Shown here piece by piece: positions 19,322 to 30,900 of a DNA stretch of 64,000 nt. Under the pieces are notes generated by a model, which had not been told where the DNA came from, did no database searches, and saw only the letters and a program-made list of their open reading frames with translations. A program made the translations under genes and the position numbers. The DNA is from Saccharomycopsis fibuligera x Saccharomycopsis cf. fibuligera. Its lineage: Eukaryota; Ascomycota; Saccharomycetes; Ascoideales; Saccharomycopsidaceae. The stretch covers positions 2,170,001 to 2,234,000 of the forward strand of contig CP012817.1 of assembly GCA_001936135.1 (NCBI GenBank), in the 5' to 3' direction. Positions within the stretch are counted from its first letter, which is position 1. Each line of letters begins with the position of its first letter.

Positions 19322-21807
19322 AATGCACGTTTTGTAAAAGTTTGAGAAACTCTTGTGACTACCGTGCTGAGACCTTTTACTTAATGATTATGTAAATTGA
19401 ACTTTTATATTTTTTCTAACTGTTTATTTATTTTATCTCTTTGTATTTACTGTTGTTCTTTGTCTTATATTTTCTATATACAGATTTCAATCTATAAAAA
19501 ATCTATTTTTTTTTATCAACATAAGTCTACGAGCAGAACATCAAATCAGTGAGAGCCTGCGTCGAGCCACTGCATCCATTTCCATTTCTTTCTACCATTC
19601 CAAGGTAATATTGTTATATAGATAGCCTTTCTTACTTGAATAGTCTGCACCAGTTTCCCTTTTCGTGAGAACTGGCTCTTCCAATGCACAAGTATAGTAA
19701 AGCATCCATACCATAGGGCAAATGCTTACGCCAAGAATATTACAGCCTATGTATGCATGCTTTCAGAGTTGCGCCAATTGTATATTTTATGAAAATAGGA
19801 GAACTTGGAAGGGAAAAAGAGACAACAGCAATGGCCAGTATTGTTGTCCAATAGTATAGAAATCTCACTGGCAGTTCCTAGGTTAACATCCAAAAACATT
19901 GATAGTCCCCGCCCTTGGCCTGAAATATTAAGTCACGAGACACTGCAGTGTGTAGAAAACATATATGCATGTCCAGATGGACTCCTGGTAATTGCCCCAG
20001 GCCCTTCGTGAATCGAGTTGCAGTGGTCAAAGGAGTTGCCAGCTGGATTGCTAGCAGTTTGCAAGCCGCCGTGCTCCAACAGCAACGATCTGGCTTCAAA
20101 GCAACTTGACTTCAGCGTGAATTCAGAAAAGAGTTTTTTTTCCTCATATTTCGCTTTTCATTTTGACAGCGGCGCTGGTTCATGTGTGACATGCATCTCG
20201 TCCCTAAACCGGTTTATTCAGCTTTAGTGAGATTCACCTCCATGCTATGGAGTCGGCTAGAACGTCCATATGCTGATATCGCAGCCTGGCTTTGAGAAGC
20301 CTTCCTGAGCACACTTTCCCGTATACTCTGCTACAGCCTACCGCAGTCGTTGCGAAAATAGGCTTTTCGGCAAGAACAATTCAACTACTTTGCTTGCCCA
20401 ATTTTCTGACCGACAAGCAACTGAATAAAGTTGTTATCAAGAAACGATAGGTTTCCTTTCTGCAGAGCAATTCCCGAGTCTCTGTTTCGATTGTCTCTGG
20501 CAGGGTGGAGCCTTCTACGTGAACCGAACCTAACCACACCACTGTTTACCACTGACAGGAAGATCCTGCCCACCCGCTGATTGACCGGTCGGAGCACTAC
20601 TCACATAAAAAAAAAGAACATCTCCGCTCGACCTCTCCGGGCGCGAATGCTGGCTGTCCTCCATACGGGACTGTGCAAATGTCGCACACACAGATGTGGC
20701 GGCTATTGAGATGCGGTCTGCGCAGTGTTTCTGCAGTGCCTGCTACACCACCGCGACGGGTGCGCCCCCCCAGCGAGAGTGCTCGCCGTCGCTCGCTTGC
20801 GGCTGCTTGCGGTGCCTGCAGCGTGCGGTAAAGAGAGGCACCTGGAAGTATGAAGACGCAGTGCCAGACAACCGCTAGCCGCCGGGGACTGACTGAGCCC
20901 GACCGAGACCAATAATGTTCTTGTAAATGTTTATCAGTAAGCCGGGTAGCAGAGAGCTGCAGGTGCAGCGAGTACGGTCACGGCGCATCTGTGCGCACAC
21001 GGGAACACAGCGGAGGACATGCTAGCGCAGGGAAGCAGGCACCACAGTTTCCGCGGGGCGGCTGTTTCTGCATTGTTCTGTGTGCGAAACAATCGCCAAA
21101 CGCCGCCGGCGGAGCAGTGTGGAGGGCGGGGCTCGCAACGAGGGATGGGAGGCAGCAACGGTGAAGTCAGCAAACCGGCGCTTAACTATGGCGAGCGCTG
21201 ACAAATAGACAGCGGAAAATTGCAGTCGGAGAAAAAGAAGACGCACACCGGCGCCGCCGACTCGAGTTCAGCGGAAAACAGAAAATTTTTACTTCCAAAT
21301 CCAGTTAGTCAGGGAAAAAGTAAAACAAGTCTTTGAAATACGTTTATAGTATAATATAGCGCCCGCCCCCGGTGGCTCCTCTTCCCCATCCCATACTCCT
21401 CCGAGCCTTTGAACTGTTCGAGCCTTTCAACTCTTCGAGCCACTCACAGCCTGTGCCAAAACAACACCACATCGTCAGAACAAGCAACCACCTGGGCGTC
21501 TAGCAGCCTCCCACTTTGTATTCAACCTACTCCCTTTGCAGATTCCTTTGCGCGCATATTAGCCAGCTTTTTACCGCGGTAATATTTGCCTTAGAGAAAG
21601 ATCACCCAGTTTTTGCTATACACAGCACTACAGAATACAGAATACAGAACACAGAACACAGCGGCTCAAACACAGCGATAATTGCTCCTCACCGTGACAG
21701 CGCTTAATTTCAACATTTGATTCCACGCCCGGCGGCAACTGTACAAAGTGGTTTGACATCACCTTATAAGCGAGTTAGTTACCAAAGAAGCACCGAACAC
21801 GCCCGCA
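19322..21807. promoter_or_regulatory. 2.5-kb gene-free region with GC-rich core, upstream of the bZIP gene
   Basis: This is the largest gap in the window. The first about 1 kb is AT-rich and ordinary. From about 20470 to 21260 it becomes GC-rich: 44 of 60 bases at 20761-20820 are G or C. The GC-rich part has perfect palindromes, TGTGCGCACA (20990-20999) and CCGCCGGCGG (21103-21112). A TATA-like element occurs near 21345. A seven-codon upstream frame (ATG 21188, MASADK) is the last ATG before the gene; 21191-21807 has none. Tandem repeats occur at 21402-21441 and about 21631-21660. Open frames in the GC-rich part lack any recognisable protein. The best reading is a long regulatory region of a transcription-factor gene, possibly with a noncoding transcript. 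Confidence 0.5.
21402..21441. repeat. 17-bp direct repeat, about 2.4 copies, in the bZIP promoter/leader
   Basis: Unit CGAGCCTTTGAACTGTT (21402-21418), then a copy with two substitutions (21419-21435) and a partial third, CGAGCC. Confidence 0.88.
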
Positions 21808-22476
21808 ATGGATTACAACTACTCCAACAGCTACATCTCCAACTTGAATCTCGAGTCTGTCGAGTCTCCGGACAGCGGCAGCGCCGTTGGAAGCAACAAC
21901 AACGACTTATCTGTTTTCACCAACAGCGAGTTCTTTGACTTTGACGTCTTTGCCAATGACGAATTTGCCTTCAAAGAGCCGTCTAAGCAGGAGCTTCAGC
22001 AGCAGTTCCAGCAGCAGGTTCAGCAAGGTCCGGAAGAAGACCAAAGCGTGCAGTTGCTCAATGCTCTATTCGCGCAGAATAGCGACACCAACAGCAATGT
22101 CAGCTTGCCAAATGCTATTCCTCCTACTCCGTACACCCCGGTGGAAAGTCGTCCAGCCAGCGGTAGCAAAAGCAATAGCAAACCAGCCTCTTTGTCTAAG
22201 GTTGCTGGCAAGGTGACCAAGGACGCTCACCCACCTGTCGAGGACAAGAGAAAAAGAAACACCTTGGCTTCTGCTAGATTTAGAATCAAAAAGAAGCTTA
22301 AGGAGCAGAAGATGGAACAAGAGCTCAATGAGTTGACCATCAAAGTTAACGAGTTGAAGAGTACTGTGTTGAAGTTGGAGATGGAAAACAAGTGCTTGAA
22401 GAGCTTGGTTATCGAAAAGAACGAGAAAAAGTCTAACGACTTACTCAGTTCAATCAAGAAAAATGCTGGCGTGTAA
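21808..22476 (+). CDS. MET28: CYS3/MetR/Met28-type bZIP transcription factor
   Basis: 222 residues. The C-terminal bZIP (about 145-207) has the basic region KRKRNTLASARFRIKKKLKE, the hallmark of Neurospora CYS-3, Aspergillus MetR and Candida Met28, followed by a leucine zipper ending LKLEMENKCLKSLVIEKN. The N-terminal half is acidic and Asn/Gln-rich with aromatic residues (FFDFDVFANDEFAF), typical of an activation domain. The family switches on sulfate assimilation and methionine/cysteine genes, alone or with Met4/Cbf1. The sulfite exporter SSU1 lies about 4 kb downstream, but that link is inference. The ATG at 21808 is the first in-frame start and is preceded by more than 600 nt with no ATG. 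Family is certain; the symbol is a best match. Confidence 0.85.
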   Translation: MDYNYSNSYISNLNLESVESPDSGSAVGSNNNDLSVFTNSEFFDFDVFANDEFAFKEPSKQELQQQFQQQVQQGPEEDQSVQLLNALFAQNSDTNSNVSLPNAIPPTPYTPVESRPASGSKSNSKPASLSKVAGKVTKDAHPPVEDKRKRNTLASARFRIKKKLKEQKMEQELNELTIKVNELKSTVLKLEMENKCLKSLVIEKNEKKSNDLLSSIKKNAGV

Positions 22477-23929
22477 TTAGTGCGCATTTGGTAGTTCTGC
22501 CAAGCACAATTTCTGTTTCTATTTCTGTTTCTATTTCTATGTTTATTTTTATTTGTTTAGTTCGTTCAGTTTTTCGCTTTGGTTTTTTACGAGTTCAACA
22601 TCTTTAATTCTTTTGCAGTGTTTCCAACAAACCCTGCAGTAATCTTTTTGCAATCTACGTCCCGTGGATATTAGAAGATTATTTTTCTTTTTCGGATTAC
22701 TTTACATTTCAGTATTTTTGAATTTTTTTTTTTTATTTTTTTATTTTTTTTATTTTTTACGATGCGCTATTATGTTTACTATGTTTAATGACGATCTTTT
22801 CCAACAAAAGGTCACTTCATGTTACCAAGTTCCTTTTCTCTTTAACGTTTTTCTATTTTTATTTTTACCAGCGGTCCTGGCATTTCAAGCAAGGTTCAAA
22901 TCTTTTCCAACAAAAGTTTTGTTATTATATTTTCTACATCTGTCGACCATGACCAATTAGATGCATTTTTTTTTCTTGATTACTACGTTTTTTCATTTTG
23001 AGTTTGGTTTTCAATAAATTTACATGTTTAAATACTCTTCTAAAAGGATCATGTTTACCCATAATTATTTAACATAAAACAAAAAATACAACAAAAAGGG
23101 CAGAGATCTTTTTCTGATTGCGTTTTAGAAGAAAACTCTATTACACCTTGGCTACGTTGTAGAAGTTTGCTCCATTTGAAGTAAGTCTGTTCAAGCTTAC
23201 ATCTTTTTAAAATTGTAAGGCAGAGATTTAAAACTGCTCACTTCGTTCAAATACAGTACACCTTGACCCAGATTTCTAGCTACAGTCATAGCGCGCTACA
23301 GCTGCGCTAACCTCTTATATGCTATAAAAAACAGTATATGCCCATTCCTGAAAATCAACCTTGACAAGAGAAACTCTGAATATGATACACTCACGCGTAC
23401 GTGCATGTCGACAAAGTTCAACGCAGAACTTGGCGGAACTTAGTATAGATAGGTGCCTGATTCCTACAATTGCCAACGGTTATTTTGAGTACAGGCCTAG
23501 GTGCGTACAGTCTTTTAAGTCACCGAATTTATTAATAATGTCAAAGATGTGGGAAATACAACAAAGTGAACAAGTAAGCAAAATAACATGCGATTTATGA
23601 TATGTGTATGAAGTGTATGAAGTGTATGAAGTGTATGAAGTGTATGAAGTGTATGAAGTGTACGAAATGTACGAATGTATGGTTCTATGTATAATGTAAC
23701 AAAATCCTTTATCTATGAAACAAAAAATAAACAAGAGTGAAACCGTGCTAAGTTAAGTAGCCAATTTAAGATGTGTATATACCTTCTAAGGCCATTAAAT
23801 ACAATATATAATATAAAACTGTTGAAATAAACCCATTCATTGCGGACATTATAACTGGAAAAAATATCTCAATTGTGCTCTAATGAATTTTTTTCTTTAT
23901 TTGCGTTTTTTGTTTTTTGCCATGTTTCT
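22477..23929. other. Convergent spacer between the bZIP gene and SLD1
   Basis: 1453 bp of AT-rich sequence with TTTCTG/TTTCTA repeats just after the bZIP stop (about 22512-22545), T-rich blocks (22720-22760) and a nine-base tandem repeat near SLD1. The palindrome TAGCGCGCTA lies at 23289-23298. Short frames at 22664 and 23361 look random. No gene or RNA is supported. Confidence 0.5.
23604..23666. repeat. 9-bp minisatellite gtgtatgaa, seven copies
   Basis: Six perfect units from 23604 and a seventh with one change (gtgtacgaa), then a degenerate continuation. Confidence 0.95.
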
Positions 23930-25723
23930 TCAAATATTCTTCTTTGCCATTGCTTCCTTTTTCATTGACTTGGTACACTCTGCAAAAATTTTTGCTTGGT
24001 GAGCGATTTCCCCTAATCGCGTCAACACCTTTTTGTTCCCTTTACCAAACCCATAGATCGTATACTGTAACCCAACTTTTTTGCAAAAGTTGATAACATA
24101 TGGTTGAGCTCTGCGGAAATTGTGACGAGGCAATCTAGGAAACAAATGGTGAATTGCTTGAAATTGCAATCCTCCATGAATATAGTCAAACCACTCTGGA
24201 CAATCAACATCCATAGTGGTACGTAACTGCTTTGATGGAAATGATTCGCTTACTCCCAAATCAGAAGTTGACATGGCAAAATGAGAAAGCACAATTTGAA
24301 CATGAACGGGCATCGAAGCAACATGACTAGCAAGAACGAACAACCATCTTTTCCCCGCAGTAGGGATCATCTTATACACTAAGGCATAGCCGAACCAGTA
24401 AGCGAAAAAAGTTAATCCTACTATTTCATAGTATCTGAACCATGCAGCTTTACCCTTTTTAGGGCCTTGTCCAAGAAGTAAATGGCTCCAACTCAAGCGA
24501 TACAAATTGAATCTGCCAAACGCCAAGATTGGATAATATAGGTAATTTTGTACTCTGATCAACACTTGGGCAAAACTGTCAAAATACAAGTATTTTTCAT
24601 AATATGTGGAGTAAACATTCTTGAAAAGTCTGGTAGAAACGGCAAAAAACGGTAAGTGCTGAATGTCGGGATCATGTACTGGATCATTGGTGACTAAATG
24701 ATGCACATTATGGTTACGTTTCCACCAAGTTGAACTTAATCCTCCAATCCACGAGGCTACCGTCATACCAATCCATGAATCTAGTTGATAATTATGAGTG
24801 ATTGAAATATGAGCAGCGTCATGAACAATAAATGTCATTTGATGCCATGCGAGCCCCAAGCACACTGCTGATAAAAAAATGTAATTAGTTTTGAAAAAAA
24901 TCGCCGTCCATAAAAGCATGGAAACAATCCGACACCCTTCTCTGAAATATGCCCAGTAATTGCATTTATATAGCCCAGCATCGATAATTTGCTGGTGTAG
25001 CTGATTATATTCCCTACTGAGCCATGCCTGAGTATCGTAATCTAATGGTGGAATCGCTTTCAAATCATCTTCAATGTGCTGACTGTCATATTGGTCAACA
25101 ATAGCTTCTGGATCACGAATGATTTTTTCCAGGTATGCGGCGCTCTTATCGATGGTAAAAACCGCTTCTTGGGGAACTTGAGGCACAACCTTACCATCAG
25201 GCTCACCAGCGAGCCTTACTTTTGGTTTCTTCTCTGCTAGTGTTTCATCCGACAGATTAAGCGATTTCCCATCACAATCGTCGCCATTATCATACTTATT
25301 ATTATTGTTATTTTTGTTTTCGCTATCATTGGAAATATCATCATCGCTACTTTTTTCTTCAGCGTCTATTGTACTCGATGAATCAAAACCACTACCGCCA
25401 CTTCCTATACTTGGATCACTAGCATTTTTTTTCAAATTCTGCTTCTTGTAAACACCTCCTTGAATCGGAGGAAGCATATTGTGCCATTTACCTTTGATTT
25501 TACCAACTCTGAACCGTCTGAAAGTCTCTTGAGTAGCCTCGGTATGATACGAATTCATTTCGTCGGTAGCATCTCTTCCCACCATGTGAAAAATTGCTTT
25601 ATCACCACCTGGATGATAATCGATCCACTTATCGAGTTTGAGCACCAAGCCGTCGTAAATAACGATAGCTTCACCGTCAGCAATACGATTACGCACGTCT
25701 TGGGGCGTGAGTAGCTTGCTCAT
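23930..25723 (-). CDS. SLD1: Delta-8 sphingolipid desaturase with fused cytochrome b5 domain
   Basis: 597 residues. The N-terminal cytochrome b5 domain has the heme motif HPGGD near 38 and a second His ligand in NSYHTE. A Ser/Asp/Asn-rich linker (about 105-170) is followed by the membrane desaturase. Three histidine boxes are visible: HDAAH near 301, HNVHH near 338 and QAIHH near 521; the Gln replacing the first His of the last box is typical of b5-fused front-end desaturases. Hydrophobic segments flank the boxes. The enzyme introduces the 8(E) double bond into the long-chain base of ceramide, on the way to 9-methyl glucosylceramide, in the ER. S. cerevisiae lacks it; Candida, Kluyveromyces and Komagataella have it. 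An upstream GAAGAA stretch lies in the promoter. Start is the first ATG. Confidence 0.93.
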   Translation of the reverse strand: MSKLLTPQDVRNRIADGEAIVIYDGLVLKLDKWIDYHPGGDKAIFHMVGRDATDEMNSYHTEATQETFRRFRVGKIKGKWHNMLPPIQGGVYKKQNLKKNASDPSIGSGGSGFDSSSTIDAEEKSSDDDISNDSENKNNNNNKYDNGDDCDGKSLNLSDETLAEKKPKVRLAGEPDGKVVPQVPQEAVFTIDKSAAYLEKIIRDPEAIVDQYDSQHIEDDLKAIPPLDYDTQAWLSREYNQLHQQIIDAGLYKCNYWAYFREGCRIVSMLLWTAIFFKTNYIFLSAVCLGLAWHQMTFIVHDAAHISITHNYQLDSWIGMTVASWIGGLSSTWWKRNHNVHHLVTNDPVHDPDIQHLPFFAVSTRLFKNVYSTYYEKYLYFDSFAQVLIRVQNYLYYPILAFGRFNLYRLSWSHLLLGQGPKKGKAAWFRYYEIVGLTFFAYWFGYALVYKMIPTAGKRWLFVLASHVASMPVHVQIVLSHFAMSTSDLGVSESFPSKQLRTTMDVDCPEWFDYIHGGLQFQAIHHLFPRLPRHNFRRAQPYVINFCKKVGLQYTIYGFGKGNKKVLTRLGEIAHQAKIFAECTKSMKKEAMAKKNI

Positions 25724-26209
25724 TTGGGTGTGTACGTGTGGAAACTTGTGGGTATTTTTAACTGTGTAGGTGTTTGTTAGACAAGACGTGACAGAGAAAG
25801 AAGAAGAAGAAACTGTGCGGTAATAAAGGGCTCCGATGATTGATCTGGATGATTACTATTGTCGGTTTTTGATGTTGAGCTGGAACGGATGTTGGCACTG
25901 CGCCTTTACAAAGGGTGTTCTACGGGTTGCCCGGTTTCAAAGTGAGTAGCGCGATTTCTTTGTATGCGGTAAAGCAGAAAGCACATTTTAAGCGTTGAAA
26001 CCGTTTAAATAATCATACAACTTCTAATAGAATATTATCATTACCTGACTTAGTTAAACGAAGCTCATCGAAGTAAAAACAATGCTATTTTGAAAGAAAA
26101 CAGATGGATGACAAAAGAATTGCGAACAATGAAGAACTAACTAACAAGAAACAATTAAAAATGACAAAAATCTAACAAAAATCAAAAAAAGAAGTACATC
26201 TAACAGTGC
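25724..26209. promoter_or_regulatory. SLD1 promoter and SSU1 3' flank
   Basis: This 486-bp gap has a short GAA repeat (about 25799-25812). No motif is assigned with confidence. Confidence 0.5.
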
Positions 26210-27370
26210 TTATGCCTCAACGTCTTTTGGCTCTTCTTCCTCGATGCTGCGGTAGATTTCATGGGGAAATTCGTATATCAATGAGCCAATTAAGCACACA
26301 ATGGTTACCAACACAAGTACCACGGAGTAGATGGCACTGACGGCTCTAAATGCTTCAAACCCAAAAAGTGTATACAATGCATGATTCGACAACGCCATCG
26401 TACCCAATGGGAAAGTGCAAGCCCACCAACCTTTCGTAAACTTGTCGACTCCAGCAGCAAACAACGAGCATACAGCATTGAAGGTGAAAAAATAGCCATT
26501 TGACACAAGAAAGAGACCGATGAAAAGACCCAAATATTTTACTGCTTGTCCAACTATATGATTGTTACTTGCAATCTGAGCAGCATCAGTGCCTATTTGC
26601 AAAAATCTTGGGTTTTCTTTTTGCAAGTAGTCTCTAAAGTTATCACAAATCAACATTGCTGCATATGAACCCTGCCCAAATGCACCAATGGGCAAAAAGG
26701 CCACAAACCCATTGTTTCTTTCCATGGGGATCTTGTGCACATAGAGTTTCCACATATATACCCCAACAACCCAGCCAGTCAAGGCAATACCGTTACTCCA
26801 GCACAAGTACGAGATGATAATGTTAGGCAACTTGAGATTTGGATGGAGAGTTGAATAAAGCACCCCGCCAATGGCAGCCACCACGTTCTGCGACACCACG
26901 GGCAACAAATAACTGATATGGATTTCATGCGGCTGAATTGATGCTTTCCAATGGATTAAAAATGTAACTACCCAAGCACTGAATAAAGAAATTGCAATAT
27001 TAATGATCCAAAGCACAAAAAGCGCAGTGACCCAATCTTTGCCAGTAATGAAGTGCAAGTAAGAAATGATGGATGAGAATCCCATAGAATAACAACCCAA
27101 AAACACTGATTGGCCAACATTTAAAAGAATGATCTTGTACTTGTGAGGAAACCATATAGCTGCAGCAATCATTAACACATTGTAGAATAAGAAGAGCATA
27201 ACACAAATGGCAAACATAATGTAACTGCATACTTGGAGCCAGTAGGCCTCGTATGGAAAATTGTAGAGTGCAAGTGATGAGATACCGGTACCCATAGTAC
27301 TAGCAAACCACATAGGGTGGAAGTCAGACACCACCCTTTTGAGAATAAGCTGTTTCCGCGTTATAGCCAT
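26210..27370 (-). CDS. SSU1: Plasma-membrane sulfite efflux pump Ssu1
   Basis: 386 residues with about ten hydrophobic membrane spans and short loops, the TDT (tellurite/dicarboxylate) transporter fold. Diagnostic pieces are FHPMWFASTMGTGISS at the N-terminus, WKASIQPHEIHISYLLPVV in the middle and FTKGWWACTFPLGTMALSNH near the end, all highly conserved in Ssu1. It exports free sulfite made during sulfate assimilation or cysteine breakdown, and gives sulfite tolerance. In Candida, sulfite release also helps break keratin disulfides. The C-terminal tail is short and acidic (IEEEEPKDVEA). It is tandem with SLD1 and RPO31 on the minus strand. Start is the first ATG, at the beginning of a positively charged pre-TM segment. 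Confidence 0.95.
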   Translation of the reverse strand: MAITRKQLILKRVVSDFHPMWFASTMGTGISSLALYNFPYEAYWLQVCSYIMFAICVMLFLFYNVLMIAAAIWFPHKYKIILLNVGQSVFLGCYSMGFSSIISYLHFITGKDWVTALFVLWIINIAISLFSAWVVTFLIHWKASIQPHEIHISYLLPVVSQNVVAAIGGVLYSTLHPNLKLPNIIISYLCWSNGIALTGWVVGVYMWKLYVHKIPMERNNGFVAFLPIGAFGQGSYAAMLICDNFRDYLQKENPRFLQIGTDAAQIASNNHIVGQAVKYLGLFIGLFLVSNGYFFTFNAVCSLFAAGVDKFTKGWWACTFPLGTMALSNHALYTLFGFEAFRAVSAIYSVVLVLVTIVCLIGSLIYEFPHEIYRSIEEEEPKDVEA

Positions 27371-27938
27371 AATTCCTGCTTTTGGTATAAACTAATTTTA
27401 ATGTTGAGGTTAAGATTGATATTGATGTTTCATGTATGCTGTGAACTTTGTTGTGACAATCGCTAAGGCCACCTTTTGAAAGTCACTGGAAAAAGCAGAA
27501 CACAGGGAAAAATATGCCCCGGTAGCACTAGAGATCAGAGATATTTGGATGTGGGTTGTCCAGGAGGAGGTGTGTCAAGCTTTAATAGCACTGATTACAG
27601 TGTGAATGACTGATTGATTAGTAGCACGGATTTAGTCAGCGAAAATAAAATATTTTTTGCTCCAACCTTTATTTTTTTTTTTTTTTTTTTTATTTTTTTT
27701 TTCTGTGCGGCGCGGCTGTAGGTGATCTCTTCCGATAACGTTCTGCCAATTGACTAATTGCAGCAGCATTATTGATAGTCAAAGACGCTGCAAATATGTT
27801 ATGATAATGACATGAGCTAACGTCTTACAGTGTTATAGCATTATTACACTGAAATCGATAATATATAATCGTTTAATCGTAACAAAGCCAAAGTCCACGC
27901 AAAGCTGAAAACAAAATTTTTATTTACACATACATAAT
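27371..27938. promoter_or_regulatory. SSU1 promoter and RPO31 3' flank
   Basis: 568 bp. T-rich tracts with interruptions lie at about 27670-27702, followed by a short GC-rich patch. No clear regulator site or RNA gene. Confidence 0.5.
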
Positions 27939-30900
27939 TCAAAAAAGCGTTGCCTTTGGTTTTAAGTCCTCTTTTGGAACGCTGGCCTTCGATACCAATT
28001 GGAATGCACCAGTACCAATATTCATAGTTTGCCCTAAAATAATACATTCACTGACACCTTCAATCTTATCCTCCTTCATGTAGAAAGCAGCTTCGAACAA
28101 ATGGTCTGTAGTTTTTTCGAAACTGGCCAATTGTAATACAGAATCTCTCATCTTGGCTAAACCATTTCTAGTAATACCTAAAATTTCACCCTTGTAAGTC
28201 ATCACATCACCCAATAATTGAATATGACGAGGATCGACACTCATACCGTGATTACTCATAGTGTAGTCAATTTCAAAGATAATTCTTGCTCTAGCGGCTT
28301 CGATACCTAAAACTTTGTTCACCTCAAGAATATGATTGGTATAAGTTTGCGTACCAATAATACCTTCAGTAGCCATAACTTCTTTTAAACCAAAGCCTTC
28401 AATCAACAATTCCTTTTTCTTGGACTTTTCATTGATGTTGATAACTGCTCTGGAGACGTCTGGCAAACCTTTAACAGTAATCTTTGGCAATTCTCGCACT
28501 AAGTGCTGCACTCTAAAGAACGTGTCTTGCACGGTGGTGGTAGCCTTCTCATCAGCATCAAAAATCACCAACTGAATTTTGCTCTTTGAGTATGCATGTG
28601 CGTCAGTAATTTTCAATTTAGGAGCTTTCAAAATAGCAGTCACCACGTCGTTTGTCGTTAATTCCAACTGTAACTTTTCAATTGTTCTCAAATCGAGTTT
28701 GATTTCAATGTATGTTTGGTTTTCACCGTAAACATCTTGAATATAATTGGCAACATCGCCTAACAATGTCTTTTCCACTCTACCTTTGACCACTCTAGCA
28801 ACTCTTTCATCATCTGCATTCACCAAATTAGCAGTAATGATTGGCGTTGAAATTTCTTTACTGGCATTAATAATTTCTTTGATACGAGGCACACCCAACG
28901 TAACATTCATGGAAGCAACACCAGCAAAATGGAAAGTCTTCAAAGTCATTTGCGTACCTGGTTCACCAATAGAATGTGCCCCAATGGCACCCACTGCCGT
29001 ACCTGGTTCCACTTTAGCTCTAGTGTACTTGAGAATACAGGTTTTCACAAATTCTCTAATCATACGATCCGTAATGTGACTGAGCTGCTTAATTGCAGAT
29101 TTAGCTTCCGGTCTAGCTAATTCATCCCAGTCAATATCCATCATTTCTTCACCTGGTGAATCCAATAACGGACTAAGGTTCTTGCGTCTTCTAATATCAG
29201 CCAATTTCTTGCAACGATCGTTGACGTAAGAACGGATAGAATCGTAAAATGCACGCTCACTATCGTGCCTATCAGCATATTCATCTTTTTCCATCATTGA
29301 CTCATCAGTAATCAATTTACCAACATTGTCATATCTAAGCAATACTTTTTCATATTCAAAAAGAATGCTATTAGTAATATCCATAATTTGGTATGGGTAC
29401 AAACCTTTTTCACTGGCATTAAAAGTAAGATTATGCACATGCTCCCAGGTTCTCTTAAAGTCAACTGGTTTAGCATCACCTTCCATATCAAATGGATCCA
29501 AACCGTCACCACCATAAGTGAATTGCACAATACCATTAGAAGAATTCCGCACAGTGTTATCGTATTTACAACTTAAATCTTCCAATGACTTCATCAATCT
29601 TCTGGACATGTAACCAGTTTCAGCCGTCTTGACCGCAGTATCCACTAAACCTTCACGACCGGAAATAGCGTGGAAAAGGAACTCTGGTGGGGTTAGCCCA
29701 CTGAAAAAAGAATTCTTTACAAAACCTTTAGATTGAGGAGACTTAGACTTCTTCTTAAAATGTGGTAAAGATCTATCTTGGAAACCATCAGGCACACGAT
29801 GACCAGAAATAATTTGTTGACCGACAACTGCCACCATCTGCGACACGTTCACCACAGAACCTTTAGAACCACATGTAGCCATCACTAATGGTGCGTTCAA
29901 TCTATCAAGCTCATTAGTTGCCACATCACCGAGCTTATCTCTGACCTTAGATAGAATACCAGAAATTTTTGCTTCTAAAGTTTGTTCTTCATTACAACCT
30001 GGCTGAGTCTCTAATTTACCAGAATTGTACAACTTAATCAACTCGGTACATTTGTCATATGCTTCTTGAACCATAGACTCCTTTTCTTCTTGTAATTTTT
30101 TTGGAGGCATAACATCATTGATACCAATGGAGAACCCACGGTTGGCTAAAAATCTAGCACACATTTTAGCCATACGGTTCATTGATTTGATAGCTTCATC
30201 AGCGCCATAATCTTTCAAGATTGTGTAAAACACAGAAAGTTTCTTACCATCACCAAGAACACTCTTGTCCATAACACCAGCCAACACTTTGGAGTTTCTA
30301 ATCACCACAAAACCATCATTTGGTGACATCTCGTTTGGCCAATCTGAACGCTTCGGTTTGAAGAATGTTTTATTTTTAGCATCCAAATTTATGGTCACCC
30401 TGCTATTTTTGTTCGGTTTAATCAATAAACTAAAAATTTGTTTACCAGTCCATAAACATTCTGGTTTCATAATAACTGGCTTTGGGATGTCAAATTGTAT
30501 ATTAGCATCGGACATCATCGATAACACTTGCGTGAAACTAGCCCTGTCAAAGAAAGTATCCTTGTGAGAGATCAAGTACGAGCCAGTGATGAAATCTTGT
30601 GTAGCAGCAATAATTGGCTCACCAGATTTTGGAGTCAATAAATTGTTTTTAACCCCCATCAAATTGATGGCTTCAGTTCTTGCTTCTTCGGTTTGTGGAA
30701 CGTGCAAATTCATTTCATCACCATCAAAATCGGCGTTATATGGCGTACAAACACACTCATTGAATCTAAAAGTTCTCCAAGGTTTGATTTTGGCATAATG
30801 AGACAAAATCGATAATCTATGCAATGATGGCTGTCTATTAAACAACACGATATCACCATCATTAATGTGTCTCTCTAAAACATCACCGTATTTCAAATTT

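Noticed and set aside
20696-21201. Short cysteine-rich or glycine-rich frames in the GC-rich island as genes
   Set aside because: Frames of about 60 codons are expected in GC-rich DNA, where stops are rare; no motif or homologue recognised.
19322-21807. Possible centromere in the largest gene-free gap
   Set aside because: It is GC-rich rather than GC-poor, has no long inverted repeats flanking a core and no conserved point-centromere elements; 2.5 kb is also explicable as a regulator promoter.
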